From CBDCNP01 sp965222425 (GTDB lineage Bacteria > Acidobacteriota > Vicinamibacteria > Marinacidobacterales > DATDRI01), in the NCBI GenBank assembly GCA_965222425.1, contig CBDCTW010000024.1:303109-367108 (forward strand): a DNA stretch of 64,000 nt, written 5' to 3'. Each line of letters starts with the position of its first letter. Position 1 is the stretch's first letter. The notes below the pieces were generated by a model that was not told the origin of the DNA, did no database searches, and saw only the letters and a program-made list of their open reading frames with translations. The translations under genes and the position numbers were made by a program. Positions 19,114 through 27,754 of this stretch are shown one piece after another.

Positions 19114-19419
19114 ATGTTCAAGAACATGGATCAAATACTCAAACAGGCACAGGCCATGCAAGAGAAGTTCAAGCAGCAGCTCGGTGAGATGACAGTAGAA
19201 GGAAGTTCGGGCGGCGGCATGGTCACGGTTCAGATGGACGGCAACAAAGTCGTCACCCGCCTCACCATCGACCCGGAGGTGGTCAATAAGGACGACGTGG
19301 AGATGTTGCAGGACCTTATTACTGCCGCCGTCAACGAGACCGCGCGCAAGGTCGATGAAGAGTCGCAGCGCCAGCTCGGCAACATGGCGGGCGGACTCAA
19401 CATCCCGGGCCTCTCCTAG
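19114..19419 (+). CDS. ybaB: YbaB/EbfC family nucleoid-associated protein
   Basis: This small DNA-binding dimer (101 residues) starts at the ATG at 19114, five bases after the dnaX stop, with AGAGGT upstream. The sequence runs MFKNMDQILKQAQAMQEKF, then VEGSSGGGMVTVQMDGN and LTIDPEVV, which is the family pattern. Members bind DNA non-specifically and are almost always between dnaX and recR, as here. Confidence 0.95.
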   Translation: MFKNMDQILKQAQAMQEKFKQQLGEMTVEGSSGGGMVTVQMDGNKVVTRLTIDPEVVNKDDVEMLQDLITAAVNETARKVDEESQRQLGNMAGGLNIPGLS

Positions 19420-19431
19420 ACACGGAGCAAA

Positions 19432-20031
19432 GTGAAAGACTATCCGGAGCCCGTGTCGAGATTGATCGCGGAGCTGAAGCGCCTTCCGGGCGTGGGGTTG
19501 AAGTCCGCGCAGCGAATCGCTTTCTACCTTCTCCGGAGTAATAAGGCAGAGTCACACGCTCTATCGCAGGCCATCCGCGACCTCAAGGATAAGATCACGA
19601 CTTGCCAGATCTGCAACAACGTCACCGACGTGAACCCGTGTAACTTCTGCACCAGCCCCGATCGGAGCTCCAAACTGCTCTGCGTGGTCGAGGAGGCCCC
19701 CAACGTCCTCGCCATCGAGAAGACGCATGAGTTCAAGGGGCGCTACCACGTACTGATGGGAGCCCTGTCACCCCTCCAAGGCGTGGGTCCGGAACAACTC
19801 AAGATCTCTGGGCTCCTCGACCGGCTACGGTCCGGAGAGACCGAGGAGGTGATCCTGGCCACCAATCCCAACGTCGAGGGCGAGGCCACCGCCATCTACC
19901 TCTCGAAGCTCATCAAGCCGCTCGGCGTCCGGGTGACCCGAATCGCCATGGGAATCCCGGTGGGCAGTGAGTTAGACTACGTGGACGAGGTCACGATTTT
20001 GAAGGCTCTGGAGGGACGTCGCGACTACTGA
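19432..20031 (+). CDS. recR: Recombination mediator RecR
   Basis: This protein acts with RecF and RecO to load RecA at gapped DNA. The helix-hairpin-helix region is LKRLPGVGLKSAQRIAFYLL, the zinc site is CQICNNVTDVNPCNFC, and the Toprim domain begins LCVVEEAPNVLAIEKT and includes ILATNPNVEGEATA. It starts with GTG twelve bases after ybaB. Length of 199 residues is standard. Confidence 0.97.
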   Translation: MKDYPEPVSRLIAELKRLPGVGLKSAQRIAFYLLRSNKAESHALSQAIRDLKDKITTCQICNNVTDVNPCNFCTSPDRSSKLLCVVEEAPNVLAIEKTHEFKGRYHVLMGALSPLQGVGPEQLKISGLLDRLRSGETEEVILATNPNVEGEATAIYLSKLIKPLGVRVTRIAMGIPVGSELDYVDEVTILKALEGRRDY

Positions 20032-20052
20032 TGAGGTTTGGCCTTTTTTTTC

Positions 20053-20723
20053 GGGTCTACGCGGATTCGTGTGGGTTGAAGACGGCATTTCTGGGTAATG
20101 GCGGAAGGAATGCCGCCACGATCTTCAGCTTGAGATATTCCTCGTCGCGATAGCCGTAGGCGCGTCGTTGCAGCACACGGATTTTGTTGTTGACCCCTTC
20201 AACTAGGAGGCGCAGACGTTCCATCTCGGCCACCGCCTTGTCCGGCATATCCCGGCACAGCTTGCCCACATGCGTCGCAAAACGCTAGGTGTAGCGCGAG
20301 TTGTTCGCCAGCCAGTCCAGGTGTTCTACATGCAAACCGCCGCACCCAGGACAGTTGACGCGCCAACGCTCGTATTCCAGAGAGATCCGCCAGCCTGCCA
20401 ACGACAGGTCGCGGACCCGGCACACTTGCTTGTCATAGCGCCCCCGGCACCGTTGCCCACAGTAAGAGCAAACAGCTGTTTTTTTCGCCTCTTGAGCTGG
20501 ATGACGTGGGCGTATCGGTCATCGAATACACCCTTCAATCCGGCACCAGCCACGAAACCTGGCAGCGCAAACAGCGAGCGGATCGACTGGGAATTTTTCA
20601 CTCGGTTAGCCTATCCGAAAAATGGACCACTTTTCAGCACCTGATGAAGTCTGGATACCTTTTCCACACAATGAGTTACACTGTTTTCCGTCAGGACTTA
20701 CCCACACGAATCCGCGTAGACCC
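20053..20723 (-). mobile_element. Deleted ISL3-family element with perfect terminal repeats
   Basis: A perfect 23-bp inverted repeat bounds the element: GGGTCTACGCGGATTCGTGT plus GGG at 20053-20075 and its complement at 20701-20723. TTTTTTTC precedes the left end (20045-20052) and follows the right end (20724-20731), an 8-bp target duplication as expected for ISL3. The transposase gene inside lacks its catalytic core, so this 671-bp copy could move only with help from a full copy. It inserted in the T-run just after recR. Confidence 0.85.
20057..20601 (-). pseudogene. ISL3-type transposase remnant
   Basis: The N-terminal part (LFALPGFVAGAGLKGVF, YAHVIQLKRRKKQLF) continues in another frame with the zinc finger CSYCGQRCRGRYDKQVC and CPGCGGLHVEHLDWLA. 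After an internal stop it jumps to the family C-terminus RLLVEGVNNKIRVLQRRAYG, YRDEEYLKLKI. The region between, which holds the DDE active site, is missing. Confidence 0.8.
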
Positions 20724-20845
20724 TTTTTTTCTAGGGGTTAGCGGAACGGCGCTTGCACTCCGTCGGACTTTCCTGTATCAATACCTAACGCCCGCAATTG
20801 CATCCCCACTAAGAGTGCCTAGGCCGTACGGAGGATAACAAAGTC

Positions 20846-21346
20846 ATGGCGACCGCTGATGTGGTCGTGTATGACGAGGAGTTCAACCAGATAAAGACCA
20901 TCATTAGTAAGCTCCGAGTCGACGCCAACGCAAAACTTGTTTTCCTGGTTGACAAGAACGGTCAACAGATCGCCGCCCATGGCGACGTCGAGAACCTGGA
21001 CACTACCTCCCTGGCCTCTCTGGCCGCGGGTAACGTCGCGGCCACCGACGCCCTCGCCAAGCTCATTGGTGAGAAGGAGTTCTCGATCCTCTTCCACGAG
21101 GGTGAGCGGGACAATATCCACATCTCAATAGTTGGGCTTCGGGTCATTCTGGTGATCATATTCGATGAACGTTCGTCCCTTGGCTTAGTCAGACTTCGCG
21201 TAAAGAAGGCTTCCAAGGAGCTAAACGACATCTTCGACCGGATCATGCATAAAGTCGAAACGGAAAAAAGTACATACGGCGCCGGCGTCGACTCACCGTT
21301 TGCGGAAATCACGGACGAGGATATCGATAGCCTCTTTAGCGAATAA
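20846..21346 (+). CDS. mglB: Roadblock/LC7 (MglB-like) protein
   Basis: This 166-residue protein has a single Roadblock/LC7 domain (around residues 12-125): KLVFLVDKNGQQIAAHG, SLASLAAGNVAATDALAKLI and LRVILVIIFDERSSLGLVRL. In Myxococcus the MglB dimer is the GAP of the small GTPase MglA, setting cell polarity. The gene is directly followed (22 bases) by an MglA-like GTPase, so the same pairing is likely here. GGAGG lies upstream of the ATG. The acidic C-terminal tail (EITDEDIDSLFSE) is extra to the fold. Confidence 0.88.
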   Translation: MATADVVVYDEEFNQIKTIISKLRVDANAKLVFLVDKNGQQIAAHGDVENLDTTSLASLAAGNVAATDALAKLIGEKEFSILFHEGERDNIHISIVGLRVILVIIFDERSSLGLVRLRVKKASKELNDIFDRIMHKVETEKSTYGAGVDSPFAEITDEDIDSLFSE

Positions 21347-21367
21347 TCGGAAGCTGGGAACGAACGG

Positions 21368-21964
21368 ATGACCTTCATCAACTATGCCTCGCGGGAGATC
21401 AACTGCAAGATCGTCTACTACGGGCCGGGGCTATGCGGAAAGACCACCAACCTGCAGTTCATCTACGATAAGACGAATCCCAGCGCCAAGGGCAAGCTCA
21501 TTTCTCTTGCCACCGGGACTGACCGGACCTTGTTTTTCGATTTTCTCCCACTCGAGCTCGGAAACGTCCGCGGCTTCAAGACCCGCTTTCATTTGTACAC
21601 GGTTCCGGGACAGGTATTCTACGACGCATCGCGGAAGCTCATCCTCCAGGGTGTGGACGGTGTCATCTTCGTCGCCGACTCCCAGCGCGAGCGCATGGAT
21701 GCCAATATCGAAAGCCTTCAGAATCTCGACGCCAATCTCAAAATGCAAGGCTACGAACTTCAGGGCATTCCCTACGTCCTCCAGCTCAACAAACGGGATC
21801 TGCCGAGCGCGCTTCCCGTCGAGGAGATGAAGCAAGCGCTCGGCGCCAAGGAAGAGCCGGTCTTGAAGGCCATCGCTAAATCCCAGAACGGGGTGGGTGT
21901 TTTCGATACCTTGAAAGCGGTGGCCAAGCTGGTGCTGCAGGACCTGACGAAATCAGGGACTTAG
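21368..21964 (+). CDS. mglA: MglA-like small Ras-type GTPase
   Basis: This 198-residue GTPase matches MglA closely. The N-terminus INYASREINCKIVYYGPGLC leads into the P-loop GPGLCGKTTN. Switch regions include TLFFDFLPLELG and the Walker B-like TVPGQVFYDASRKLILQGVD. The base-recognition motif is LQLNKRDLP. MglA cycles at cell poles to direct gliding or polarity proteins. Stop is followed within 70 bases by tRNA-Asn. With the MglB gene it forms a two-gene unit. Confidence 0.93.
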   Translation: MTFINYASREINCKIVYYGPGLCGKTTNLQFIYDKTNPSAKGKLISLATGTDRTLFFDFLPLELGNVRGFKTRFHLYTVPGQVFYDASRKLILQGVDGVIFVADSQRERMDANIESLQNLDANLKMQGYELQGIPYVLQLNKRDLPSALPVEEMKQALGAKEEPVLKAIAKSQNGVGVFDTLKAVAKLVLQDLTKSGT

Positions 21965-22029
21965 GGATTCGGAGCCGCGAACCGACGGGTGAAAGTCACG
22001 TGCTATACTTCAGTACCCATTGACCCTGT

Positions 22030-22104
22030 TCCCCGGTAGCTCAATGGTGGAGCGACGGACTGTTAATCCGTAGGCTGTTGGTTCGAGTCCAACCCGGGGA
22101 GCCA
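22030..22104 (+). tRNA. tRNA-Asn (GTT)
   Basis: Acceptor TCCCCGG/CCGGGGA, anticodon stem ACGGA/TCCGT with loop CTGTTAA (anticodon GTT), T-arm TTGGTTCGAGTCCAA, and encoded GCCA end. Confidence 0.95.
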
Positions 22105-22155
22105 AACCCGCGCAAAGACTTAGCAATATTCACTGCCTTGACCGTCTCCAGCTTC

Positions 22156-23268
22156 TCAACGAGCCCCTCGTCCCATCGTTTCGAAGTCGCGAAGGCGGAC
22201 CGGCAGACGCTTCGCCCCCCACGATCCCGGCCGTCCCTCGAAGACGCCGGCGCACCGAGTACCGCAGAATCGGCAGTGGCCGTCGTCGGTCAGGTTCCAA
22301 TCGCTCAAAACGTACCAATCGCGACCGATGAGCTTCTCTCCGCAATGATGGCAGTACGTACTCCCTCCTTCTTCGTCATGGACGTTGCCGGTATACGCGT
22401 AGCGAACACCGTTCTTGAGTGCAATGCGCCGTGCGCGGGAGAGCGTCCTTCCCGGGGTGGAGGGCTTGTCGAGCATCTTCCAGTCCGGATGGAAAGCGGT
22501 GAAGTGCATGGGCACGTCCGAGCCTAGATGCTCGACGACCCACTGGGTCATCTCCTCGATCTCTACCTCGGAATCGTTCTCGCCGGGTATGAGCAGATTC
22601 GTGATCTCGAACCAGACCGCGGTCTCGTGCTTGAGGTAGATGAGCGTGTCCAGAATGGGCTGCAGTTGGCTGGCACAAATTTGCTTGTAAAACCTCTCGG
22701 TGAAGCCCTTTAAGTCAACGTTCGCCGCATCCATGTAGGAATAGAACTCCCGTCGCGGCTCCTCGCAGATGTACCCCGCTGTCACCGCCACCGGGCGGAT
22801 GCCCACCTCGCGGCAGGCTTGGGCTATGTCAATGGCGTACTCCAGGAAGATTACTGGGTCATTGTAAGTGAAGGCCACACTCTCACAACCGAGCTCGGAT
22901 GCCGCACGGGCGATGACCGCGGGCGAAGCCTGGTCGGCAAGAGTGTCCACTTCGCGGGATTTACTGATGCTCCAGTTCTGGCAAAAGCGACAAGCAAGAT
23001 TGCAGCCGGCCGTGCCAAAGGACAAGACCGCGGTGCCGGGCAGGAAATGATCGAGAGGTTTCTTTTCAATGGGGTCGACACAAAAGCCGCTCGAACGGCC
23101 GTAGGTGGTCAGGACGATCTGGTCGCTCTGGCGGGCCCGGACGAAGCACATGCCCCGCTGGCCTTCGTGTAGCTTGCAAAGCCGCGGGCACACATCGCAC
23201 TGAACGCGGCCATCTTCAAGCGCGTGCCAGTAGCGAGTGGGTACGGTCTCCGCCAACCCGGTCATCAT
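22156..23268 (-). CDS. amrS: AmmeMemoRadiSam system radical SAM enzyme
   Basis: This is a radical SAM protein of the AmmeMemoRadiSam group. Cys pairs near the N-terminus (VQCDVCPRLCKLHEGQRGMC) precede the core motif CNLACRFCQNW. Later come AFTYNDPVIFLEYAIDIAQA, NVDLKGFTERFYKQ and a zinc-ribbon-like CHHCGEKLIG...CRFCGTRC tail. The family usually has AMMECR1 and Memo partner genes, but neither is in this window. The physiological reaction is unclear. Length (370) is typical; tandem ATGs make the start slightly ambiguous. Confidence 0.92.
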   Translation of the reverse strand: MMTGLAETVPTRYWHALEDGRVQCDVCPRLCKLHEGQRGMCFVRARQSDQIVLTTYGRSSGFCVDPIEKKPLDHFLPGTAVLSFGTAGCNLACRFCQNWSISKSREVDTLADQASPAVIARAASELGCESVAFTYNDPVIFLEYAIDIAQACREVGIRPVAVTAGYICEEPRREFYSYMDAANVDLKGFTERFYKQICASQLQPILDTLIYLKHETAVWFEITNLLIPGENDSEVEIEEMTQWVVEHLGSDVPMHFTAFHPDWKMLDKPSTPGRTLSRARRIALKNGVRYAYTGNVHDEEGGSTYCHHCGEKLIGRDWYVLSDWNLTDDGHCRFCGTRCAGVFEGRPGSWGAKRLPVRLRDFETMGRGAR

Positions 23269-23662
23269 TAACGCCCAAGCTCCCTTGCGTTAGGTAATTG
23301 TATCAGGGGGCAAAGCTCCGTGTATATTAGGCCCGATGACCCCGGATTCCGCCGAGGATTTGATCCCTGGAGAACTTCTACCTGTTCGTGAAACGGGCGC
23401 TCGAAGAGAGGCGACGGGAGCTGCAAGGAGCGGGTAGCGACAGACCACGTTGGTAGGTGGCGAGTCTCAATCTGTAAGGCCCGGTTTGCATCCTCGCCGG
23501 CTTTCCTCTAGCATCACGGCCTTGTTGTAAACGCCGTGGAGGGCACCGCGTGCACGAAAAGGATCAGTCATTATTGGTTTGTCGTTCTTGTCAAGTGCTG
23601 ACGCGGTCGAGCCTGAGTTTGTGGAACCACACTGAATCATCAGACGATGAGGAGATTCCGAA
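23269..23662. other. Intergenic region with a possible small broken ORF
   Basis: A short frame from ATG 23336 leads, after a one-base shift, into LENFYLFVKRALEERRREL ending at TAG 23454-23456. The coding look is weak and I do not recognise it. Otherwise the 394-base gap holds nothing I can name. Confidence 0.3.
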
Positions 23663-24172
23663 ATGAGGAAACACCCCTGCACCGAAAGTCCAAGGGACTT
23701 TACCACAATTCTGTTTTGCCTGATGGTGGTTGCTCTAGCCATCGCTTGTGCCGGAGGCGGCGACTCGGGAGAGGAAGTCGCTGAACCCGGAACCACGGAG
23801 GAGCTCGCCGCCCAGGAGGAAAGCTCTGGCGCCCCGCGGGTGTTCTTCATCGAGCCGTCCGACGGCGCTACGGTAACGTCACCGGTGACGTTCACGTTCG
23901 GCCATGAGAATTACTCCATCGAGCCCAAGGGTGAAGTTCACGTAGGCGCCGGACACCATCACATCGGCCTCAACACCGACTGCCTCCCGCCCGGCGAGGC
24001 CATTCCGGGAGCGGCTCCGTGGGTCCATTTCGGTGATGGCTCCGCAACGATCGACATGCAACTGCCTCCAGGTGAGCACAAGCTGACGATTCAAATTGGC
24101 GACGGCGAGCACGTGACGTCGGACGAGCCTGGCCTCTGCCAGAGCATTACCATTACGGTCGAAGAAGAGTAG
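23663..24172 (+). CDS. DUF4399-domain lipoprotein
   Basis: A signal peptide with lipobox VALAIAC precedes a low-complexity Glu/Gly/Ser linker and then a DUF4399 domain. That domain starts RVFFIEPSDGATVTSPVTF and contains GEVHVGAGHHHIGLNTDC, PWVHFGDGSATIDMQLPPGEH and QIGDGEH. The His-rich GHHHIG strand is a hallmark. The domain is periplasmic and without established function; the clustered His suggest metal binding (inference). It is single-gene, with no operon partner visible. Confidence 0.85.
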   Translation: MRKHPCTESPRDFTTILFCLMVVALAIACAGGGDSGEEVAEPGTTEELAAQEESSGAPRVFFIEPSDGATVTSPVTFTFGHENYSIEPKGEVHVGAGHHHIGLNTDCLPPGEAIPGAAPWVHFGDGSATIDMQLPPGEHKLTIQIGDGEHVTSDEPGLCQSITITVEEE

Positions 24173-24338
24173 ACAGAGGCTCTGTCTGCCTGTCGGAAAA
24201 CACGGGACTGAAGTTAGGCTTCACGGCAATGTAGCGGAGAGTTTCGCCTGTAAATACCTCCACTTCGACCCGCCCGAGCCGGCGGAGTCTCCAGACAACT
24301 GCAGTGTAAGGGCGCGATTCGGTAGCGGGAGGATGAGC

Positions 24339-24461
24339 CTAAATCGGACGTGGAATTTCCCAGACGAACAAACCGACAAGGAAGTAGGTCAGGCAGCCAC
24401 CGACCACGAACAGCAGCCAACCCCACCAAGGGACGTGAATCAGCTCCTTCTTCTGAGCCAT
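24339..24461 (-). CDS. Small single-span membrane protein, 40 aa
   Basis: ATG at 24461-24459 follows a very good ribosome binding site (GGAGG, six bases before). The product has a charged start (MAQKKELIHVPWWGW), one hydrophobic span (LLFVVGGCLTYFLVGLFVW) and a short Pro/Arg end. It is not long enough for usual gene finders. I do not recognise a family. The WGW-type aromatic belt before the span resembles small membrane subunits of respiratory complexes, but nothing respiratory is adjacent. Confidence 0.55.
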   Translation of the reverse strand: MAQKKELIHVPWWGWLLFVVGGCLTYFLVGLFVWEIPRPI

Positions 24462-24578
24462 TCGTAGCCTCCGTGAGTCGGACGTAAGTTGGTCAACCCG
24501 AGTGTTGGCCTCTTCCAATTAAGAAGAGAACGAAATTAACTTAATTGTACTGCCTGGCTGTCTCTTTGGGAAATTTGA

Positions 24579-24727
24579 CTAAGACTCGAGAAGGGTCGGC
24601 AGTTGGGCAATGGACTCGAGGGTCCAGTCGGGCTGGCCGCCGATGGAACCCGGGTCGTCGAAGGCGTACTTGCCCGTCTTCACCAGAATCGTCTTCAGAC
24701 CCGCCGCGTGCCCGCCCAAGATATTGG
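24579..24727 (-). pseudogene. HAD-hydrolase C-terminal fragment
   Basis: The frame reads NILGGHAAGLKTILVKTGKY, then GSIGGQPDWTLESIAQLPTL, and ends at TAG 24581-24579. This is the last conserved part of HAD phosphatases of the phosphoglycolate type (D-x-GGxxAGxKT). The rest of the gene is missing; the upstream side is joined to a small unrelated gene. Confidence 0.55.
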
Positions 24728-24871
24728 GCTTCGGAGAAGCGACTCGCGCATCTTCGCCTCCGACATCAACTGATTCATGAGACGGTTGTAGTTGGCGAGT
24801 CCAGTCGGATCGGAGTTTCGTTTTAGGATCTCCTGGTAGGCTTCGGTTATGATGGGCGAAAAATCAGGCAT
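24695..24871 (-). CDS. Small helical protein, paralogue of the next gene
   Basis: From ATG 24871 the protein reads MPDFSPIITEAYQEILKRNS, then TGLANYNRLMNQLMSEAKM and RESLLRS. These segments resemble the DUF4214-like helical repeat (AYxxxLxRxPDxxGLxxY...). After RESLLRS it runs into unrelated sequence overlapping the HAD fragment, so the natural C-terminus has probably been lost by recombination. The neighbour at 24902-25185 has the same first 48 residues in pattern. Confidence 0.5.
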   Translation of the reverse strand: MPDFSPIITEAYQEILKRNSDPTGLANYNRLMNQLMSEAKMRESLLRSPISWAGTRRV

Positions 24872-24901
24872 CAGTTAGACCTCCGGCTCGCGCGTAGAAG
24901 C

Positions 24902-25185
24902 CTATCTATTCTTGCGGCGGGCTTTCGTTTTCTTCTTGCGGAGTCGCGACTTGGATTTCTTCCGCGTAGAAGAGCGAGCCTTCACCGAAGTCTTTGTGCT
25001 AGGACGGCTCGATCGGGGTTCTTGATCGCGTACTCTTGGCTTCGAAGGAGAGTCTCCCGCATCATGGCCTCGGTCATGCCTTGGTTCATAAGCCGGTCGA
25101 AATTTTCCTGGTCACCCGAATCGGTCGGCCGCCTCAGTGTGCGCATGTACGCTAGATCGATGATTCGTCCGAAATCTGGCATCAC
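24902..25185 (-). CDS. Small DUF4214-like protein with a basic tail, frameshifted
   Basis: The first part (MPDFGRIIDLAYMRTLRRPT, ENFDRLMNQGMTEAMMRETL, LRSQEYAIKNPDR) is paralogous to the preceding small gene. In the first frame it stops after AVLAQRLR at 24982. The neighbouring frame continues with a strongly basic tail, TKTSVKARSSTRKKSKSRLR then KKKTKARRKNR, ending at TAG 24904-24902. I infer that one base is out and that the full protein is helical with a histone-H1-like tail able to bind nucleic acid. No function is known. Confidence 0.45.
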
Positions 25186-25371
25186 TCACCTCTTATGAGA
25201 GCACTCGGTACTGGCGTGAGACTCAGCAGACTATCCATCCTTCACCGCGGGGGTCAACAATAAGAGCTTACCGATCGCGCCACCGTGAGAACGATCACAC
25301 TCTTTGACAGGAGTTTTCACATGGAACATATTGGAGCTTGATTTGGGGGGCACTTTTCAGGATGATCGAAT

Positions 25372-26575
25372 ATGACGTATCGATGGGTGTCGCTTCTAAC
25401 CATACTGCCGCTCTGTTCTCTACTCGCCTGTCAGGCCTGCCAAAGTTGTCAAGTTGGCAAAGACGCCACGCCGGCAGATTTCGACGGGCTACTAACAAGC
25501 CTCGATAATCTCTCCTCTCAAGAACGCCAAGCACAGATCGCGGACTACATCGCCGCTTTCGGTCCGACTCCGCTCGTCGAAGGCGAGGACGCGATCTTCG
25601 TTGCCCAGGGCGAGCCGTCCGAGCCTCCACGTATCGTCGGAGATCTCAACGGCTGGGGAAGAAACGACGAGGGTCCCATCGAATCGGCAGGATCGATGGC
25701 TCCCATCGAAGGAACCGATTGGTACCACCTACGAAAAGATTTTCAGCAGGATGCACGCATCAAATACGCGATCGTCTATGGCGATCGGAGCACGTCGATC
25801 CCCATAATCCCGCTACGACCCTTGGCTTCCAGGGTCCGGTGTCGGAGTTGGCGATGCCAGCTTACGAACGGCCCCCCGAGTTTCTAGAGGATCCGTCGGT
25901 GCCGAAGGGTCTGGTCAGGGAGAGTGTTTTCAAAAGCCGAATCCTCAACAACGAACGCAAGGTTTTCGTTTACCTGCCCAACGGCTATGACGAGAGCGAG
26001 CGCCGCTACCCGAGTCTCTGCATTGGAGACGGAGGCGGGTACGTGGAACGTGGCATTCCCCGGCTCTTGGACTACGCCATCGCAAACGGTATTTGCCGTC
26101 CACTCATCGCCGTCCTCGTCGACCCGGTCGTCCGCCGCGAAGAGTACCGGATGCACGAAGGGTATCGTCGCTTCGTAACCGAGGAGCTGGTGCCGTTCAT
26201 CGACAAGAATTACCGGATCCTGACCGAGCCGAAAGAAAGAACGGTCATGGGAAGCTCACGAGGTGGGCTGGCGGCCACCGATCTGGCTTATTCGCATCCC
26301 TAGATTTTAGGGAACGCGGCTGCCCTGTCCCCCGCGACGAGACCCACGAACTTCAATGAAATAATCGCCTCGAACCCTCCCAAGCCGGTTCGGTTCTTCC
26401 TGATCGTGGGTCACTACGACGTGCGCTGGGCAGGGACGGGCTAGCCATCCGAGACGCATTGACCAAGGCGGGATACGACTTCGCCTATTTGGAAATACCC
26501 GAAGGACGCAGCATCGATGCATGGCGGGCGCGGGTGGACGACGTCGTTGCCGATTTTTTTCCGCCCGAGGATTGA
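25372..26575 (+). pseudogene. Enterochelin-esterase-like lipoprotein, multiply frameshifted
   Basis: The 5' part has a lipobox (LCSLLACQAC) and an N-terminal carbohydrate-binding-like domain (PRIVGDLNGWGRNDEGP). Near 25790 the frame changes and continues EHVDPHNPATTLGFQGPVSE, then RKVFVYLPNGYDESERRYPS and the nucleophile elbow VMGSSRGGLAATDLAYSHP. A stop follows at once. The rest of the hydrolase (NEIIASNPPKPVRFFLIVG, LTKAGYDFAYLEIPEG) lies in other frames up to TGA 26573-26575. At least three lesions make a working esterase unlikely unless several are sequence errors. Confidence 0.7.
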
Positions 26576-26584
26576 GCGGCGGGC

Positions 26585-27595
26585 CTAGCCGCCGTCGAAC
26601 ATGCCGCCGATACCGCCCAGCTTACCGAGGACCGAGCCCTCTCCCTTGGTGCGCCCTCCGGTCTGAGGGGCGGCTTCCCAGATGCGGCCTGCCAGCCGGC
26701 TGAAGGGAAGAGACTGCAACCACACCTTGCCGGGACCGCTGAGCTTGGCGAAGAAGAATCCTTCGCCGCCAAAGATGGCGGATTTCACACCACCCACAAA
26801 CTGCACGTCGTAGTTCACGCTGGCTTCGAGGCCCACGATACAACCGGTATCGACGCGAAGGGTCTGCCCGGCTTGGAGTTCACGAAGGACGATGGTTCCT
26901 CCCGCGTGCAGAAAAGCCATCCCATCCCCTTCAAGCTTTTGCATGATGAAGCCCTCGCCGCCGAATAGCCCGACACCGATCTTCTTCTGGAAATCGATGC
27001 CGACCGACACGCCTTTCGCCGCACAGAGAAACGCGTCCTTTTGGCAGATGAGCTTCCCTCCCATCTCCGACAAGTTGACGGGAACGATCTTCCCCGGGTG
27101 GGGAGCGGCGAAGGCGACGCACTGTTTCCCCGAGCCCTGATTGTGGAAGACGGTCATGAAAAGACTCTCGCCGGTCAGGATGCGCTTCCCCGCTCCGAGA
27201 AGCTGATCCATGAACCCTCCGGTCGATCGGCCATCCCCGAAGATCGTCTCCATTTGGATCCCGTCGCTCATGTACATCATTCCACCGGCCTCGGCGACCG
27301 CGCTCTCGCCGGGATCGAGCGCGACCTCGACGAACTGCATTTCCTCGCCAAAAATCTTGAAGTCTACCTCGTGCATGACCTGGGGCGCTCCTGGAATTGC
27401 CGGCCGGGGTGGGACCGCGGGAGCCCCGAGGCCGGCGACTGGGCTCGCCGGCTTCCAAGTCGACATGCCCTGGGTGAAGACCAGCGTCTGGGCGTTGTAC
27501 CGTCCGGAACGGACGCCTTCGACGACATCGGCTTTGCTCATGGGTCCCACGCTCTGACCGTTCTCGACAACGTACCAAACCTTTGTATCCGACAT
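26585..27595 (-). CDS. GYF_2-domain plus AIM24 (TIGR00266) family protein
   Basis: I place the start at ATG 27595-27593, preceded by AAGGTGAGAAGG, because upstream sequence in the frame lacks coding character. Residues 1-50 form a GYF_2-type domain (WYVVENGQSVGPMSKADVVE, TQGMSTWKPA). After a Pro/Ala linker comes the AIM24/TIGR00266 domain with repeated Gly-rich strands (AGGMMYMSDGIQMET, GIDFQKKIGVGLFGGEGFIM, AIFGGEGFFFAKLSGPGKVW). The C-terminus is a Gly-rich tail (LGKLGGIGGMFDGG). The fold is a tryptophan-RNA-binding-like beta structure of unknown role. It is divergent from the deoxyhypusine-synthase homologue. Confidence 0.88.
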   Translation of the reverse strand: MSDTKVWYVVENGQSVGPMSKADVVEGVRSGRYNAQTLVFTQGMSTWKPASPVAGLGAPAVPPRPAIPGAPQVMHEVDFKIFGEEMQFVEVALDPGESAVAEAGGMMYMSDGIQMETIFGDGRSTGGFMDQLLGAGKRILTGESLFMTVFHNQGSGKQCVAFAAPHPGKIVPVNLSEMGGKLICQKDAFLCAAKGVSVGIDFQKKIGVGLFGGEGFIMQKLEGDGMAFLHAGGTIVLRELQAGQTLRVDTGCIVGLEASVNYDVQFVGGVKSAIFGGEGFFFAKLSGPGKVWLQSLPFSRLAGRIWEAAPQTGGRTKGEGSVLGKLGGIGGMFDGG

Positions 27596-27754
27596 GACCT
27601 TCTCACCTTTCTCTCGAGCTACGGTCCCACGTGAGTAAACGAAAGAGTGAGCCAGTAGGTTCGATGAGTATACCGCTCGCCGCTCAGAGGAGGAATCACC
27701 GTGATATAATGCTGCTTCTTCGAACCTGGCGTTAGTGCGGTTTTTGGGAAGGAC

